Below, one piece after another: positions 42,338 to 51,210 of a stretch of DNA of 64,000 bases. The notes below the pieces were generated by a model. The model saw only the letters and a program-made list of their open reading frames with translations, ran no database searches and had not been told where the DNA came from. Source of the stretch: Actinomycetes bacterium. GTDB lineage: Bacteria; Actinomycetota; Actinomycetes; Propionibacteriales; Propionibacteriaceae. Within the stretch, counting starts at the first letter, position 1, and each line of letters opens with the position of its first letter. A program made the translations under genes and the position numbers. The stretch is taken from NCBI GenBank assembly GCA_023392635.1, contig JAEVYS010000093.1:1-64000 (forward strand). The letters run 5' to 3'.

Positions 42338-43213
42338 ATGCAGCGAAGGAGCTGGCCGGCGGCGCTGGGGCTCGCCGCGCTGTGGGGCCTCTCCTTCCTC
42401 TTCCTGCGCGAGCTCGTCGACGGCTTCGGCTGGGCGCTCGCCGCCCTGCTCGTCTGTCTCGTGGTGGCACTCGGCGTCGGTGTCGTCGAGTGGTCCCGGG
42501 CCGGCCGCTGGACACTCGGCGGCTCCCCGGACCGGGTGCTGGTCCTGGCCCTGTCGATCTGCGTCCAGAACGTCGGCCTGTGCCTGGCGCTGGACCGTCT
42601 GGGGGTTGCGCTCGCCGCGATCGTGCTCGGCGCGACCCCGTTGTTCGCGACGCTCACCGGGCAGGTCTGGGGTGTCGACCGCATCACCGGTCGCGCGGCG
42701 ATCGGCCTCATGGTCGGCCTCGTCGGGCTGGTCATGGTGGTGGTGTTCCCCGTCCACGGCGACTCCTGGGCGTTCATCGCAGGCATGCTCGCCGGCCTGA
42801 TCGGGGCTCTGGCGGCCGCGTTCTCCACCCGGTACTCGATGCTGCGCCTGGGCGGACGGCCCGCCGCGTCGGCGAACGCGAACCTCGCCGCGACGGTCTT
42901 CACCGTTCCGGTCGTGCTCTTCGCCGGGCCCGCCGGCGCAGGGTCGTGGGGCGCGTACCTGACGCTGGCGCTCGTCGGCATCATCGCGGCCGTGATCGGC
43001 CCGCTGTTCGGTGTGCGACGCGAGGACGGCCGTCCCGGGCGTGAGAGCGTGGTGAAGACCGTGGGCGTCGTCATCGCGGCGGTCATCGGCATGGTGGTGA
43101 GGGGCGAACAACTGTCCTTCGCGCAGTTCATGGGGCTGCTGCTGATGATGGCGGGGACGGTGCTGGTGCTTGAGCTCGTGCCGAACCGGGTGCTAGCCCG
43201 CTGGCGTCGTTGA
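42338..43213 (+). CDS. EamA/DMT family transporter
   Basis: 291 residues, ten TM segments in two EamA repeats. Typical marks are WGLSFLFLRELVDGFGWALAAL in the first repeat and the second-repeat end MGLLLMMAGTVLVL. Members export amino acids, metabolites or drugs; the substrate is unknown. ATG at 42338 has GGGGGG upstream and is preferred over the TTG at 42317. Confidence 0.83.
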   Translation: MQRRSWPAALGLAALWGLSFLFLRELVDGFGWALAALLVCLVVALGVGVVEWSRAGRWTLGGSPDRVLVLALSICVQNVGLCLALDRLGVALAAIVLGATPLFATLTGQVWGVDRITGRAAIGLMVGLVGLVMVVVFPVHGDSWAFIAGMLAGLIGALAAAFSTRYSMLRLGGRPAASANANLAATVFTVPVVLFAGPAGAGSWGAYLTLALVGIIAAVIGPLFGVRREDGRPGRESVVKTVGVVIAAVIGMVVRGEQLSFAQFMGLLLMMAGTVLVLELVPNRVLARWRR

Positions 43214-43237
43214 CGGTTCCCGCCGGGCCCGAGGGCC

Positions 43238-43243
43238 TACGCT
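43238..43243 (+). promoter_or_regulatory. -10 element (TACGCT), leaderless start of AI-2E family gene
   Basis: TACGCT, 6 bases, then the ATG at 43250. The same hexamer serves lnt. Confidence 0.6.
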
Positions 43244-43249
43244 GCTCGC

Positions 43250-44419
43250 ATGGCCGAGCCCGCAACGATCGACCCCCACACGAGCGAACCGGACGCAGCA
43301 CCGGCCGCCACACCGGCCCCGACCCGGACCGGCCGGCCACGACCCCGCCGCATCGTGATCGACCTCGGCCATCCCTTCGTCTGGGGCTTCACCGCCACCG
43401 TGGGCGCCCTGGTGGCCCTCTCCCTGGCCACGTCGGTCGTGAACCTCTCCACGGTGCTGATCTCGGTGGGCGTTGCGCTGTTCATCGCGCTCGCGCTCGA
43501 TCCGCTCGTGCGCTGGCTGGAGCGACACCGGATGAGCCGCGGGCTGAGCATCACCGTGGTGTTCGCGGGGTTCTTCCTTGCGTTCGGGGCGATCCTCGCG
43601 ATCGTCATCCCCACCGCCGTGGTGCAGATCAGCCAGTTCGCTGCAGCCGTGCCCGGCTACCTCACCGACATGCAGAACTCCGACTGGTTCAAGAACCTGG
43701 TCGCGCTCAGCGGGCAGAGCGACGTGTTCAGCAACCTCATCGCCCAGGCGCGAACCTGGTTGTCCGACCCCGCGAACCTGCTCGCCATCGGCGGCGGTGC
43801 GCTCGCCGTCGGTACGGGCGTGGTCAACGCCGTCTCGGGAACCCTGATCGTGCTGGTGCTGACGCTGTACTTCCTGGCGTCACTGAAGACGATGAAGGCT
43901 GCCCTCGAGCGGCTGGCCCCCGCGTACGCGCGTCCACAACTGGCCGAGATCACCGAGCAGATCACCGACTCCGTGGGCGGCTACGTCTCGGGAATGGCGA
44001 TCCTGGCCTTCTGCAACGCCGTGTTCGCCCTGGTCCTGATGAGCGTCCTCGGCGTTCCGTTCGCCGCCCTGCTGGCCTTCCTCGCCCTGCTGATCACGAT
44101 GATCCCGATGGTCGGCCCGGTGCTGTTCTGGCTGCTGGCCTCTGCGGTGATCTGCTTCACCTCGCCGTGGTCGGCGCTGATCTTCGCGGTGATCTACTTC
44201 GCCTACATGCAGGTGGAGGCGTACGTCATGACCCCGCGGGTGATGAACAAGGCCGTGGACATCCCGGGGGCGCTGGTCCTGATCGGGGCCATGGTGGGCG
44301 GCACGCTGCTCGGGCTGCTCGGCGCGCTGATCGCCGTGCCGGTCACGGCGTCGCTGCTGATGATCGTCAACCAGGTGTTCATCCCGAAGCAGGACGCGAA
44401 GATCGTCCCGGACGCCTGA
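43250..44419 (+). CDS. AI-2E family transporter (TqsA/PerM-like)
   Basis: 389 residues with a proline/alanine-rich cytoplasmic N-terminus and about seven TM segments. Family blocks: FIALALDPLVRWLERHRMSRGLSI and the late MTPRVMNKAVDIPGALVLIGAMVGG. Family members export autoinducer-2 or act as Na+/H+ antiporters or permeases; which is true here is open. ATG from the leaderless promoter. Confidence 0.88.
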   Translation: MAEPATIDPHTSEPDAAPAATPAPTRTGRPRPRRIVIDLGHPFVWGFTATVGALVALSLATSVVNLSTVLISVGVALFIALALDPLVRWLERHRMSRGLSITVVFAGFFLAFGAILAIVIPTAVVQISQFAAAVPGYLTDMQNSDWFKNLVALSGQSDVFSNLIAQARTWLSDPANLLAIGGGALAVGTGVVNAVSGTLIVLVLTLYFLASLKTMKAALERLAPAYARPQLAEITEQITDSVGGYVSGMAILAFCNAVFALVLMSVLGVPFAALLAFLALLITMIPMVGPVLFWLLASAVICFTSPWSALIFAVIYFAYMQVEAYVMTPRVMNKAVDIPGALVLIGAMVGGTLLGLLGALIAVPVTASLLMIVNQVFIPKQDAKIVPDA

Positions 44420-44464
44420 GCGATCGGCCGCGAACGGGGTATGGGGAACGTGGAGGAGGTAACG

Positions 44465-45361
44465 ATGCAGTTGGGGATGGTCGGACTGGGCCGCATGGGC
44501 GGCAACATGGTCGAGCGCCTGCGCAACGCGGGGCACGAGGTGGTGGGCTTCGACGCCAACCCGGCCGTCTCGGAGGTGGGGAGCCTGCAGGAGATGGTCG
44601 CGCGACTGGGTGATTCCCCGCGGGTGGTGTGGGTGATGGTGCCCGTGCAGTTCCTCGAGCAGGTGCTGGACGACCTCGGTGGGTTGCTGGGCGAGGGCGA
44701 CATCGTGATCGACGGCGGCAACAGCAAGTGGACCGGTGACGCGCCGCGGGCGGCCAAGCTCGCCGAACACGGAGTGCACTTCATCGACTGCGGAGTCTCG
44801 GGCGGCATCTGGGGCAAGGAGTACGGCTACGCGCTGATGTGCGGCGGCGACGAGGCGGACGTGAAGGTGGTCCAGCCGATCTTCGACGCTCTCAAGCCCG
44901 AGGGTGAGCACGGCTTCGCCCACGCGGGCGAGCACGGCGCCGGGCACTTCGCGAAGATGGTCCACAACGGCATCGAGTACGCGATGATGCAGGCCTACGC
45001 CGAGGGCTGGGAGCTGCTGGAGAAGGCGGACGTGGTCAAGGACGTGCCCGCGGTGTTCGAGAGCTGGCGAGAGGGCACGGTGATCCGTTCCTGGCTCCTC
45101 GACCTGATCGCACGCGCGCTCGCCGAGGACCCGAACCTCGAGCACATCCGGGGTTACGCGGAGGACTCGGGTGAGGGCCGGTGGACCGTGGACGCCGCCA
45201 TCGACCTCGGCGTCCCGGTGCCCGCGCTCACCGCAGCACTGTTCGCCCGGTTCGTCTCCCGCCAGCAGGAGTCCCCGGCGATGAAGCTCGTGGCGGCGAT
45301 GCGCAACCAGTTCGGTGGGCACGCGGTTCAGAAGGAGTCGGCGAGCGTCGACGAGATCTGA
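44465..45361 (+). CDS. gnd: 6-phosphogluconate dehydrogenase, decarboxylating (short form)
   Basis: 298-residue short-type enzyme (GntZ/YqeC-like) of the pentose phosphate pathway, converting 6-phosphogluconate to ribulose 5-phosphate and CO2. Rossmann start MVGLGRMGGNMVERL, DGGNSKWTGD and the substrate loop DCGVSGGIWGKEYGYALMCGG, catalytic lysine in FAKMVHNGIEY. Specificity for NAD versus NADP is not clear. ATG at 44465 with GGAGGAGG upstream, so the translation start is conventional. Confidence 0.92.
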   Translation: MQLGMVGLGRMGGNMVERLRNAGHEVVGFDANPAVSEVGSLQEMVARLGDSPRVVWVMVPVQFLEQVLDDLGGLLGEGDIVIDGGNSKWTGDAPRAAKLAEHGVHFIDCGVSGGIWGKEYGYALMCGGDEADVKVVQPIFDALKPEGEHGFAHAGEHGAGHFAKMVHNGIEYAMMQAYAEGWELLEKADVVKDVPAVFESWREGTVIRSWLLDLIARALAEDPNLEHIRGYAEDSGEGRWTVDAAIDLGVPVPALTAALFARFVSRQQESPAMKLVAAMRNQFGGHAVQKESASVDEI

Positions 45362-45362
45362 C

Positions 45363-45395
45363 GCGCCCCGGGTCGCGGACGCGGCCCGGTGGCGC
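45363..45395. terminator. Hairpin between gnd and the convergent dehydrogenase
   Basis: GCGCC pairs with GGCGC at the ends, with CGGG and CCCG pairing inside, in the 36-base spacer between the two stop codons. GC-only stem; acts in both directions if at all. Confidence 0.4.
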
Positions 45396-45397
45396 GC

Positions 45398-46426
45398 CTA
45401 CACGATGGCGACGACCATCCCTGCGGCAGCCGGCACCGGGTCGTCCAGCGCCGCGAGTTCGCGTCCCGCCTCCCCGAGCGCCACGGTGCGCCCGACCAGG
45501 CGGCCCGGATCGAGGCGACCGTCGCTGATCATCGACAGCAGCCCCGGATAGTCGGCGGCGGCCATGCCGTGGCTCCCGCGCACCTCGAGCTCCCGGGCCA
45601 CCACCGCACCCCACGGCAGCGCGGCGTGCGCGTGCTCTCCCAGCATGAGGCCCACTTGCACGTGCCGCCCGCGCCGGCGCAGTCCGAGCAGGCTCGCGGC
45701 GGCGGTCGCGGCGGAGCCGAGTGCGTCCATGCCGACGTCGGCTCCCCCGCCGGTGGCGCGGATGATGGCGTCCGGGTCCGGGGCGGACAGCGTGGCCTCA
45801 GCGCCGAGTTCCGCAGCGCGGCCCCGGGCAGCACCCGACGGGTCGACAGCAAGCACCCGGGCACCGAGCGCGACACCGATCATGACCGCCGAGAGCCCGA
45901 CGCCCCCGCAGCCGAGCACCGCGAGCCACTCCCCCGCGGCCAGCCGACCCTGCGCGGTCAGCCCGTGGTAGGCGGTCGCGAACCGGCAGCCCAGCGAGGC
46001 CGCGGTGACGAAGTCGACCTGGTCGGGCAGGCGGACGAGGTTGAAGCCGGCCGCCCGGACCACCACCCGTTCAGCGAAGGAGCCGGGATGGGTGAAGCCG
46101 GGCTGCGTCTGGTCCGGGCAGACCTGGGCCTGGCCCGTCCGGCACCAGTGGCAGCGGCCGCAGGCGTTGACGAAGGGCACCGTCACCCGGTCGCCGACCG
46201 CGAACCCGGTGACCCGGGGCCCGAGCTCGGCGACCACCCCGGCGAACTCGTGGCCGGGTACGTTCGGCAGGGGAACCGGATCGTGCCCTCGCCAGGCGTG
46301 CCAGTCCGAGCGGCACACACCGGTGGCGCGGACAGCCACCACGGCACCGTCGGGCGGGCAGTCCGGTTCGGGGACGTGCCTCAGTTCCGGCGGGGCGCCG
46401 ACTGCTTCGTAGACCACTGCGCGCAT
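45398..46426 (-). CDS. Zinc-dependent alcohol dehydrogenase
   Basis: 342-residue MDR-superfamily enzyme. Catalytic zinc ligands are in TGVCRSDWHAW and GHEFAG; the structural zinc site is CGRCHWCRTGQAQVC; the nucleotide motif is GCGGVGLSAVMIGVALGARV. Substrate unknown, probably an aliphatic or cyclic alcohol. ATG at 46426; TAGAAC (46439-46434) ends 7 bases upstream, a degenerate leaderless promoter. Confidence 0.9.
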   Translation of the reverse strand: MRAVVYEAVGAPPELRHVPEPDCPPDGAVVAVRATGVCRSDWHAWRGHDPVPLPNVPGHEFAGVVAELGPRVTGFAVGDRVTVPFVNACGRCHWCRTGQAQVCPDQTQPGFTHPGSFAERVVVRAAGFNLVRLPDQVDFVTAASLGCRFATAYHGLTAQGRLAAGEWLAVLGCGGVGLSAVMIGVALGARVLAVDPSGAARGRAAELGAEATLSAPDPDAIIRATGGGADVGMDALGSAATAAASLLGLRRRGRHVQVGLMLGEHAHAALPWGAVVARELEVRGSHGMAAADYPGLLSMISDGRLDPGRLVGRTVALGEAGRELAALDDPVPAAAGMVVAIV

Positions 46427-46468
46427 GCCCAGCGTTCTACCAGAACCGGTCGCGGCCCAGCGCCACGT

Positions 46469-47089
46469 TCAGGCGCGACGCCTCGCGAACACGACGGTGT
46501 CGTCGAGGTGCGCCCGCCGGCCGTCCGGGCCGGTGGCCGCCCGCGCGCGGACCTCGGCGACCAGCACCTCCCAGCGATCGTCGAGCGCCAGCGCCTCGAG
46601 TTCGCCGGCCGGCGTCGGGAACCCCTGGTCGTGGTGGGTGTGGAGCTGGGTCGCCCACGGCGGGGCGGCGGCGTGGGACACCAGCAGGAGGTGCCCGCCG
46701 GGTGCGACGGCCGCAGCGGCGTGGCGCAGGATCTGCTCGCGGGCGAGCTCGACCGGCGACTGCAGGAAGAAGGCGCTGACCAGGTCGAAGTCCGGCCCGG
46801 GGCTCCAGTCGGAGAGGTCGCGCTGGACCCACTCGATCCGACCGGCCACCCCGGCCGCCTCCGCGGAGGCGCGTCCCCGGTCGAGCGCGTTGCTGGCGAT
46901 GTCCACGGCCGTCACCTGCCAGCCGCGGCTGGCAAGCCACAACGCGTCACCGCCCTCGCCGCAGCCGAGGTCCACGGCCCGCCCCGGTGGGAGGTCGGAC
47001 GCCACGTCGACGAGCACGGCGTTCGCCCTCCCCGACCACACCGGGGCCTCGCCCCGGTAACGCTCCTGCCAGAACTCGACCGAACTCAT
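46469..47089 (-). CDS. SAM-dependent methyltransferase (class I)
   Basis: 206 residues with motif I VDLGCGEGGDALWLASRG and a D in VTAVDIASNAL, then RDLSDWSPGPDFDLVSAFF. The N-terminal FWQERYRGEAPVWSGRANAVL is like the small TehB/ThiopurineMT-type enzymes; the substrate is unknown. ATG at 47089 with GGGAGG in the leader and TACCCT at 47135-47130 as a conventional -10. Divergent from the RyR gene. Confidence 0.85.
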   Translation of the reverse strand: MSSVEFWQERYRGEAPVWSGRANAVLVDVASDLPPGRAVDLGCGEGGDALWLASRGWQVTAVDIASNALDRGRASAEAAGVAGRIEWVQRDLSDWSPGPDFDLVSAFFLQSPVELAREQILRHAAAAVAPGGHLLLVSHAAAPPWATQLHTHHDQGFPTPAGELEALALDDRWEVLVAEVRARAATGPDGRRAHLDDTVVFARRRA

Positions 47090-47212
47090 CCGCCTGCTCC
47101 CTCCCGTCGTCGCCGGCCGTCCGGCCGGAAGGGTAATTGAACCTCCGGCCCGGGACTCGGCCCGGCGCTTTCCGGACCATTATCGTGAGCCAACCGATCG
47201 CTCGGAGGTGTG

Positions 47213-49555
47213 ATGGCGTCCGACGGCGCGAGGCGTCGCTGGCCGCTGGCGGCCGCGACCGGCGCAGTGGTGGTGTTCGTGCTGCTCTATGCCTGGCTGA
47301 TGCTCGCCGCCTTCTCCCCTGCGTTCGTCGCCTCGGCGCCCGGCCTCCTCGCCTGGCTGGCGACACCGGGTTCGGTGGGCGCGATGACGGTGGCCATCGC
47401 GATCGCCGCAACGGCGTTCGGCCTCCTGGTGGCGACCCGGTGGCGGGCGTCGCTCAGGCTGCCGTTCCTGCTGTCCGCCTGGTGTGCGGGCTCGGCGGCG
47501 CCCCTGGCCTTGAGCGCCTATGTGCCGTGCACGGGGGACGCGCCCGTGTTCTGGGACGCGGTCAGCAACTCCTTCGCGCTGTTCCTCGGCTCGTTCGAGC
47601 GTCCGTTCGGCCCCGGCGAGGCATGCACCTACCCCGTGCCGCTCGCCCTCCAGCTCGCCCGTCTCCTGGCCATCGTGGCGACCCTGACCGGAGCCACCTC
47701 CCTGCTGTTCTCGGTGTACCGCTCGCAGCTGGACCGGCTGGCGATCCTGCGGGCGCGCAGCCTGGTCGCCGTGATCGGCATGGACGAGTCCTCGTGGCCG
47801 GTGCTGCAACGCCTGGCGCGCAACCGGGACCCCTTCCTGCGCACGGTGCTGCTCACCAGCGACCCGGGACCCATCGCCGACCAGGCGCGGGCCATCGGTG
47901 TCCTCGTGCTGCGCACGGCCGGTGACGACCCGCTCGGGCTGCAGGAGGGCTTCCGCTGGCACCGGACCGTGCGCTGCTACCTGCTGTCTGCGGATGCCGA
48001 CGCCAACCGGGCCCGCGCGATGCTCCTGCGGCGCGCGGCGGCGGACCTCGATCCCCCGCTGAGCGGCCGGCTCACCGTGATCGCACGCATCGACGACCCC
48101 TGGCACGCCGACGACTTCCGTAAGCGGTTCATCGGTGACCCACGCTTCGTCTTCGACGCGATCGGCACGTACGAGGCGACAGCCGAGTCGCTGGTCGAGC
48201 GCATCCGGCAGCTGCCCGGAATCACCCACCTGCTGGTTGCCGGGGGCGGTCCCCTGGTGCTCGCGCTGCTGGCCGAACTGTCACAGCTGGGCCGGGAACT
48301 CCAGTTCCTGGACGAGGAGTCGACCCTTCCTGCGGTGTGGCTGCTGGACGCGGAGGCCGCGGAACTCGCCGCCGACCACAGTGTTCGCCAGCAGCGCCAC
48401 GCCCGGGACCCGCTGGTGGTGTCGGTGCTGCCCGGGCAGGGCGGGCTCGCCGACATCGAGGACGCACTGGACCGTGCGTCGGCCGACGGGGGAACGGCCG
48501 CCGTGGTCGTCGCCCGCGCCGACAGCAGGCTCGGGACCCGGTTGGCCGTCCGCCGTCCGGAACTCGCGGTGTTCGAACTCTCCGCCGGCGCCGGTCCGCT
48601 CGCCGGGGACGGGCCGGTGGTGGGCCGTCTGGCCACGTTCACGCTGGGACTCGCGCAATCGTCGGGACGGTCGGCCGACGCGTGGGAGCGCGCCGCCCGG
48701 GCCGTCCACGAGCGCTACCGCAGACGCTTCCCCGAGGCTCGGCTCGCGGTGCCGTGGGAGGAGCTGCCCCGCGAGTTCTACCGGGAGTCGAACCGGCGGC
48801 AGCTCGCCGCGATGCTCGACGGGATGGTCGCGCTGGGGCGCAGCTGGGCGCCGACGGCCGCCGAGAACTCCGGAGCGGACCCGTCGAGAGTGGAGTCGCC
48901 GGACGGCGGCGTCCGCATCGCGGAGGGCCTTCGCCTGTTCGACCTCACCGACGACGAACTCACCCTGCTCGCCGAGGGCGAGCACGAGTCCTGGCGTGCG
49001 CACTACCTGGCTGACGGCTGGCAGTACGGCGGCCAGCGCGACGACAAGGGCCGGCGGCATCCCGACCTGGTGCCGTGGAGCGACCTGACGCCGGCCGCGC
49101 GCGAGAAGACCCGCGCCGGCGTCGTGGACACCCTGTTCCAGTTGCGGGCCCTGGGCTACCGCCCCGTCCGCCTCGACGGTGGGTCGCCGTGGCGCAGCTA
49201 CCGCCGAGTCGGACAGGTGCGTGCACGCCGGCTGGCCGATGCCCTCAGCTGGCAGTCGGACGCCGGAGACCGGCTGTCCGGCGTACCCGGGGACTGGCTC
49301 GTGGAGGACGACACCGGTGGCTCCCGGACGGTCACCGACGCCAGCTTCCGCGCGACCCACCGGCTCGTGGACGGTGAGCTCTGGGAACGCACCGGCACCG
49401 TCGACGCCCGCCGGGCCGTCACAGGAGAGGTCGTGACCACACAGGAGGGTCCGGTCACTGCTCCTTTGTCCGCCTGGGTGCTCCGGGACGGTGCGGGCAA
49501 CCAGTGGGTGGTGGGCGAGGACCACTTCTTCGCCGGCTACGTCCCGGCGGGTTGA
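47213..49555 (+). CDS. Membrane protein with Rossmann-like regions and a RyR domain
   Basis: 780 residues. Four TM segments (about 13-35, 45-77, 82-105, 145-170). Then two TrkA/RCK-like Rossmann regions: SLVAVIGMDESSW (about 182) and HLLVAGGGPLVLALLAEL (about 338). An RyR domain follows near residues 580-655 with its pattern HESWRAHYLADGWQYG, RDDKGRRHPDLVPW and LTPAAREKTR. The last 110 residues contain two copies of a W-x2-D-x2-G...V...F motif (GDWLVEDDTGG; SAWVLRDGAGN). RyR domains in animals form part of calcium release channels; bacterial ones are thought to bind nucleotide-like ligands. ATG at 47213, GGAGG upstream. The stop is 4 bases from that of the TIR-GDPD gene. Confidence 0.8.
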   Translation: MASDGARRRWPLAAATGAVVVFVLLYAWLMLAAFSPAFVASAPGLLAWLATPGSVGAMTVAIAIAATAFGLLVATRWRASLRLPFLLSAWCAGSAAPLALSAYVPCTGDAPVFWDAVSNSFALFLGSFERPFGPGEACTYPVPLALQLARLLAIVATLTGATSLLFSVYRSQLDRLAILRARSLVAVIGMDESSWPVLQRLARNRDPFLRTVLLTSDPGPIADQARAIGVLVLRTAGDDPLGLQEGFRWHRTVRCYLLSADADANRARAMLLRRAAADLDPPLSGRLTVIARIDDPWHADDFRKRFIGDPRFVFDAIGTYEATAESLVERIRQLPGITHLLVAGGGPLVLALLAELSQLGRELQFLDEESTLPAVWLLDAEAAELAADHSVRQQRHARDPLVVSVLPGQGGLADIEDALDRASADGGTAAVVVARADSRLGTRLAVRRPELAVFELSAGAGPLAGDGPVVGRLATFTLGLAQSSGRSADAWERAARAVHERYRRRFPEARLAVPWEELPREFYRESNRRQLAAMLDGMVALGRSWAPTAAENSGADPSRVESPDGGVRIAEGLRLFDLTDDELTLLAEGEHESWRAHYLADGWQYGGQRDDKGRRHPDLVPWSDLTPAAREKTRAGVVDTLFQLRALGYRPVRLDGGSPWRSYRRVGQVRARRLADALSWQSDAGDRLSGVPGDWLVEDDTGGSRTVTDASFRATHRLVDGELWERTGTVDARRAVTGEVVTTQEGPVTAPLSAWVLRDGAGNQWVVGEDHFFAGYVPAG

Positions 49556-49559
49556 GCGA

Positions 49560-51176
49560 TCAGCGGCTGGCGAGCCAGTCCTTGAACCGGGCGGGATAGT
49601 CGGTCATGAGCACGTCCGGTCCGTGGCCGACGAGCGTGGCCCACTGCCTGGGGTCGTTCACGGTCCAGACCATCACCTTCAGCCCGATGGCATGCAGGTC
49701 GGCCAGGTACGCGCCGGTGGCGAGGTCCTGCTGCACGCCGACCATGTACAGCCCGTCGCCGGCGAGGCTCCGGGCCGGCACCGGCTTCCCGGACACGAAC
49801 AGCATGCGGCGCACGTTCGGGTCGGTCGCGCGCACCTGGTCGAGCCAGTCGCGATGGAACGACGTGATCACGACCCGGTCACCCAGCCCGTACTTCGCCG
49901 GAGTGGCGAGGAACTCCTTGCGGCGTGCAGTGCTCAGCGGCGTCTTCACCTCCAGGTACACCTCGGCGCGTTCGCTCGCCGCGGCGATCCCTTCCAGCGT
50001 GTCGTCGAGGCGCGGCACGTCGTACTGGGCGCCATCCTTCGCGGTCGGTTTCGAGTGGCAGTAGCGCTTGAGGTCGGCCCAGGTGGTCTTCGACACCCGG
50101 ATCGAACGTCCACCGCAGTCGAGCCCCTTCGTCGCCTGCTCGTCGTGGACGAGGACGGCCTCGCCGTCGGAGGTGTAGCGCACGTCGGTCTCGATGGAGA
50201 ACCCCGCTGCCGCCGCTGCCTCCATCGCCTGCTGCGTCTCGAACTGGTGCACCTCGAGGCCGCCGCGGTGCGCCAGGATCAGCGGGCCGGCGGCGGACAC
50301 CGGGCTCCCGCCGGCAGTCGGTGTACCCGCCACGGATGGTGTGCGGGACGGCTCGAGGCTGGGCTGGCCGGAACTGGACGGATTCGCCCCCGTCCACGGG
50401 TGCAGCACGACCAGCACCGCTGCGACCACCGCCAGCCCCACGCCCGCCGCCACCGGCACCACCCACCGCCGTGGCGGGCGGTCCGGCTCCCGCAGGTCCT
50501 CCCGGGGCTGACCCTGGACCTGTTGCTCGACCGCTTCGTCCTCCCGCGCTTGATCCCGGACCTCGGGCGCGAGGGTCCCGGCGCTCGCCGGGATGCCGGT
50601 GGGGTTCGGGTTGGCCGCGTCCTCCCGGGCTTGATCCGGGAGGTGTTGCTCGACCACGGCATCTTTCCGGGCGGGATCCGGGAGCTCGACTGCCCGGGGC
50701 CCACGCGAGGCGAGTGTGTTGGCGAGGGTCTCCATCAGTCGGTCGGTGTTGAACCCCACGGCGCTGATCTCCACCGCCTGGCGCCGCGTGAGCGGCACCA
50801 GCTCGGCCGGCAGCTGGTCGGCCCGGGGCATGGGGGCACCGTCCACCAGGATGGGTACGACCCGGACGCCGCGGCTGAGCGCCGCCTCGACCTCGAGGCG
50901 GACGAAGTCCTCGGGGTTGTCGAGTCGACGCCTGCCCTGGTCGTCGGTCATCGTCAGCCACTGGGTGCCGATCAGGGCGAGCAGCACGTCGCAGGCGGCG
51001 ACCGCTTCGGTGATCCGCTCCACGAAGTCATCCCCGGGCTCGATGTCGTCGACGTCCTTGAACACCGAGTCGGCGCCGAACCTGCCGACGAGCACCTCGT
51101 ACAGCTGCCTGGCCGGCCAGGACGACTCCTGGCGCCGGTAGCTGATGAAGATCCTGCCCTGCGTGCCGCTCGCCAC
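49560..51176 (-). CDS. TIR domain - TM - glycerophosphodiester phosphodiesterase fusion
   Basis: 538 residues. Residues 1-140 are a TIR domain (GRIFISYRRQESSWPARQL at its start; ADSVFKDVDDIEPGDDF; LALIGTQWL). A conserved-looking glutamate lies in FVRLEVEAAL, where active TIR NADases keep their catalytic Glu. Residues about 150-225 are a charged repeat-bearing linker, 232-255 a TM helix, and 295-538 a GDPD barrel (ILAHRGG, ETDVRYTSDGEAVLVHDE, VWTVND). TIR is thus in the cytosol and GDPD outside. GTG at 51176 with AGGAAGGGG upstream; the in-frame ATG further up overlaps the -10. I know of no characterised protein with this order. Confidence 0.85.
   Translation of the reverse strand: MASGTQGRIFISYRRQESSWPARQLYEVLVGRFGADSVFKDVDDIEPGDDFVERITEAVAACDVLLALIGTQWLTMTDDQGRRRLDNPEDFVRLEVEAALSRGVRVVPILVDGAPMPRADQLPAELVPLTRRQAVEISAVGFNTDRLMETLANTLASRGPRAVELPDPARKDAVVEQHLPDQAREDAANPNPTGIPASAGTLAPEVRDQAREDEAVEQQVQGQPREDLREPDRPPRRWVVPVAAGVGLAVVAAVLVVLHPWTGANPSSSGQPSLEPSRTPSVAGTPTAGGSPVSAAGPLILAHRGGLEVHQFETQQAMEAAAAAGFSIETDVRYTSDGEAVLVHDEQATKGLDCGGRSIRVSKTTWADLKRYCHSKPTAKDGAQYDVPRLDDTLEGIAAASERAEVYLEVKTPLSTARRKEFLATPAKYGLGDRVVITSFHRDWLDQVRATDPNVRRMLFVSGKPVPARSLAGDGLYMVGVQQDLATGAYLADLHAIGLKVMVWTVNDPRQWATLVGHGPDVLMTDYPARFKDWLASR
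50496..50687 (-). repeat. Coding palindromic repeats (14-codon period) in the TIR-GDPD linker
   Basis: Four related units begin near 50496, 50538, 50619 and 50661: two pairs, each with an exact 42-base period. The clearest (50621-50643) is a perfect palindrome CCTCCCGG-gcttgat-CCGGGAGG. Translated, each unit gives (L/V)-P/R-D-x-A-R-E/K-D, with VEQ at the unit end in two copies. The same palindrome family occurs outside genes at 8161-8182. Confidence 0.7.
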
Positions 51177-51210
51177 GTCCGGCCCCTTCCTCGGCGTGGA
51201 GGCTGGCGCC

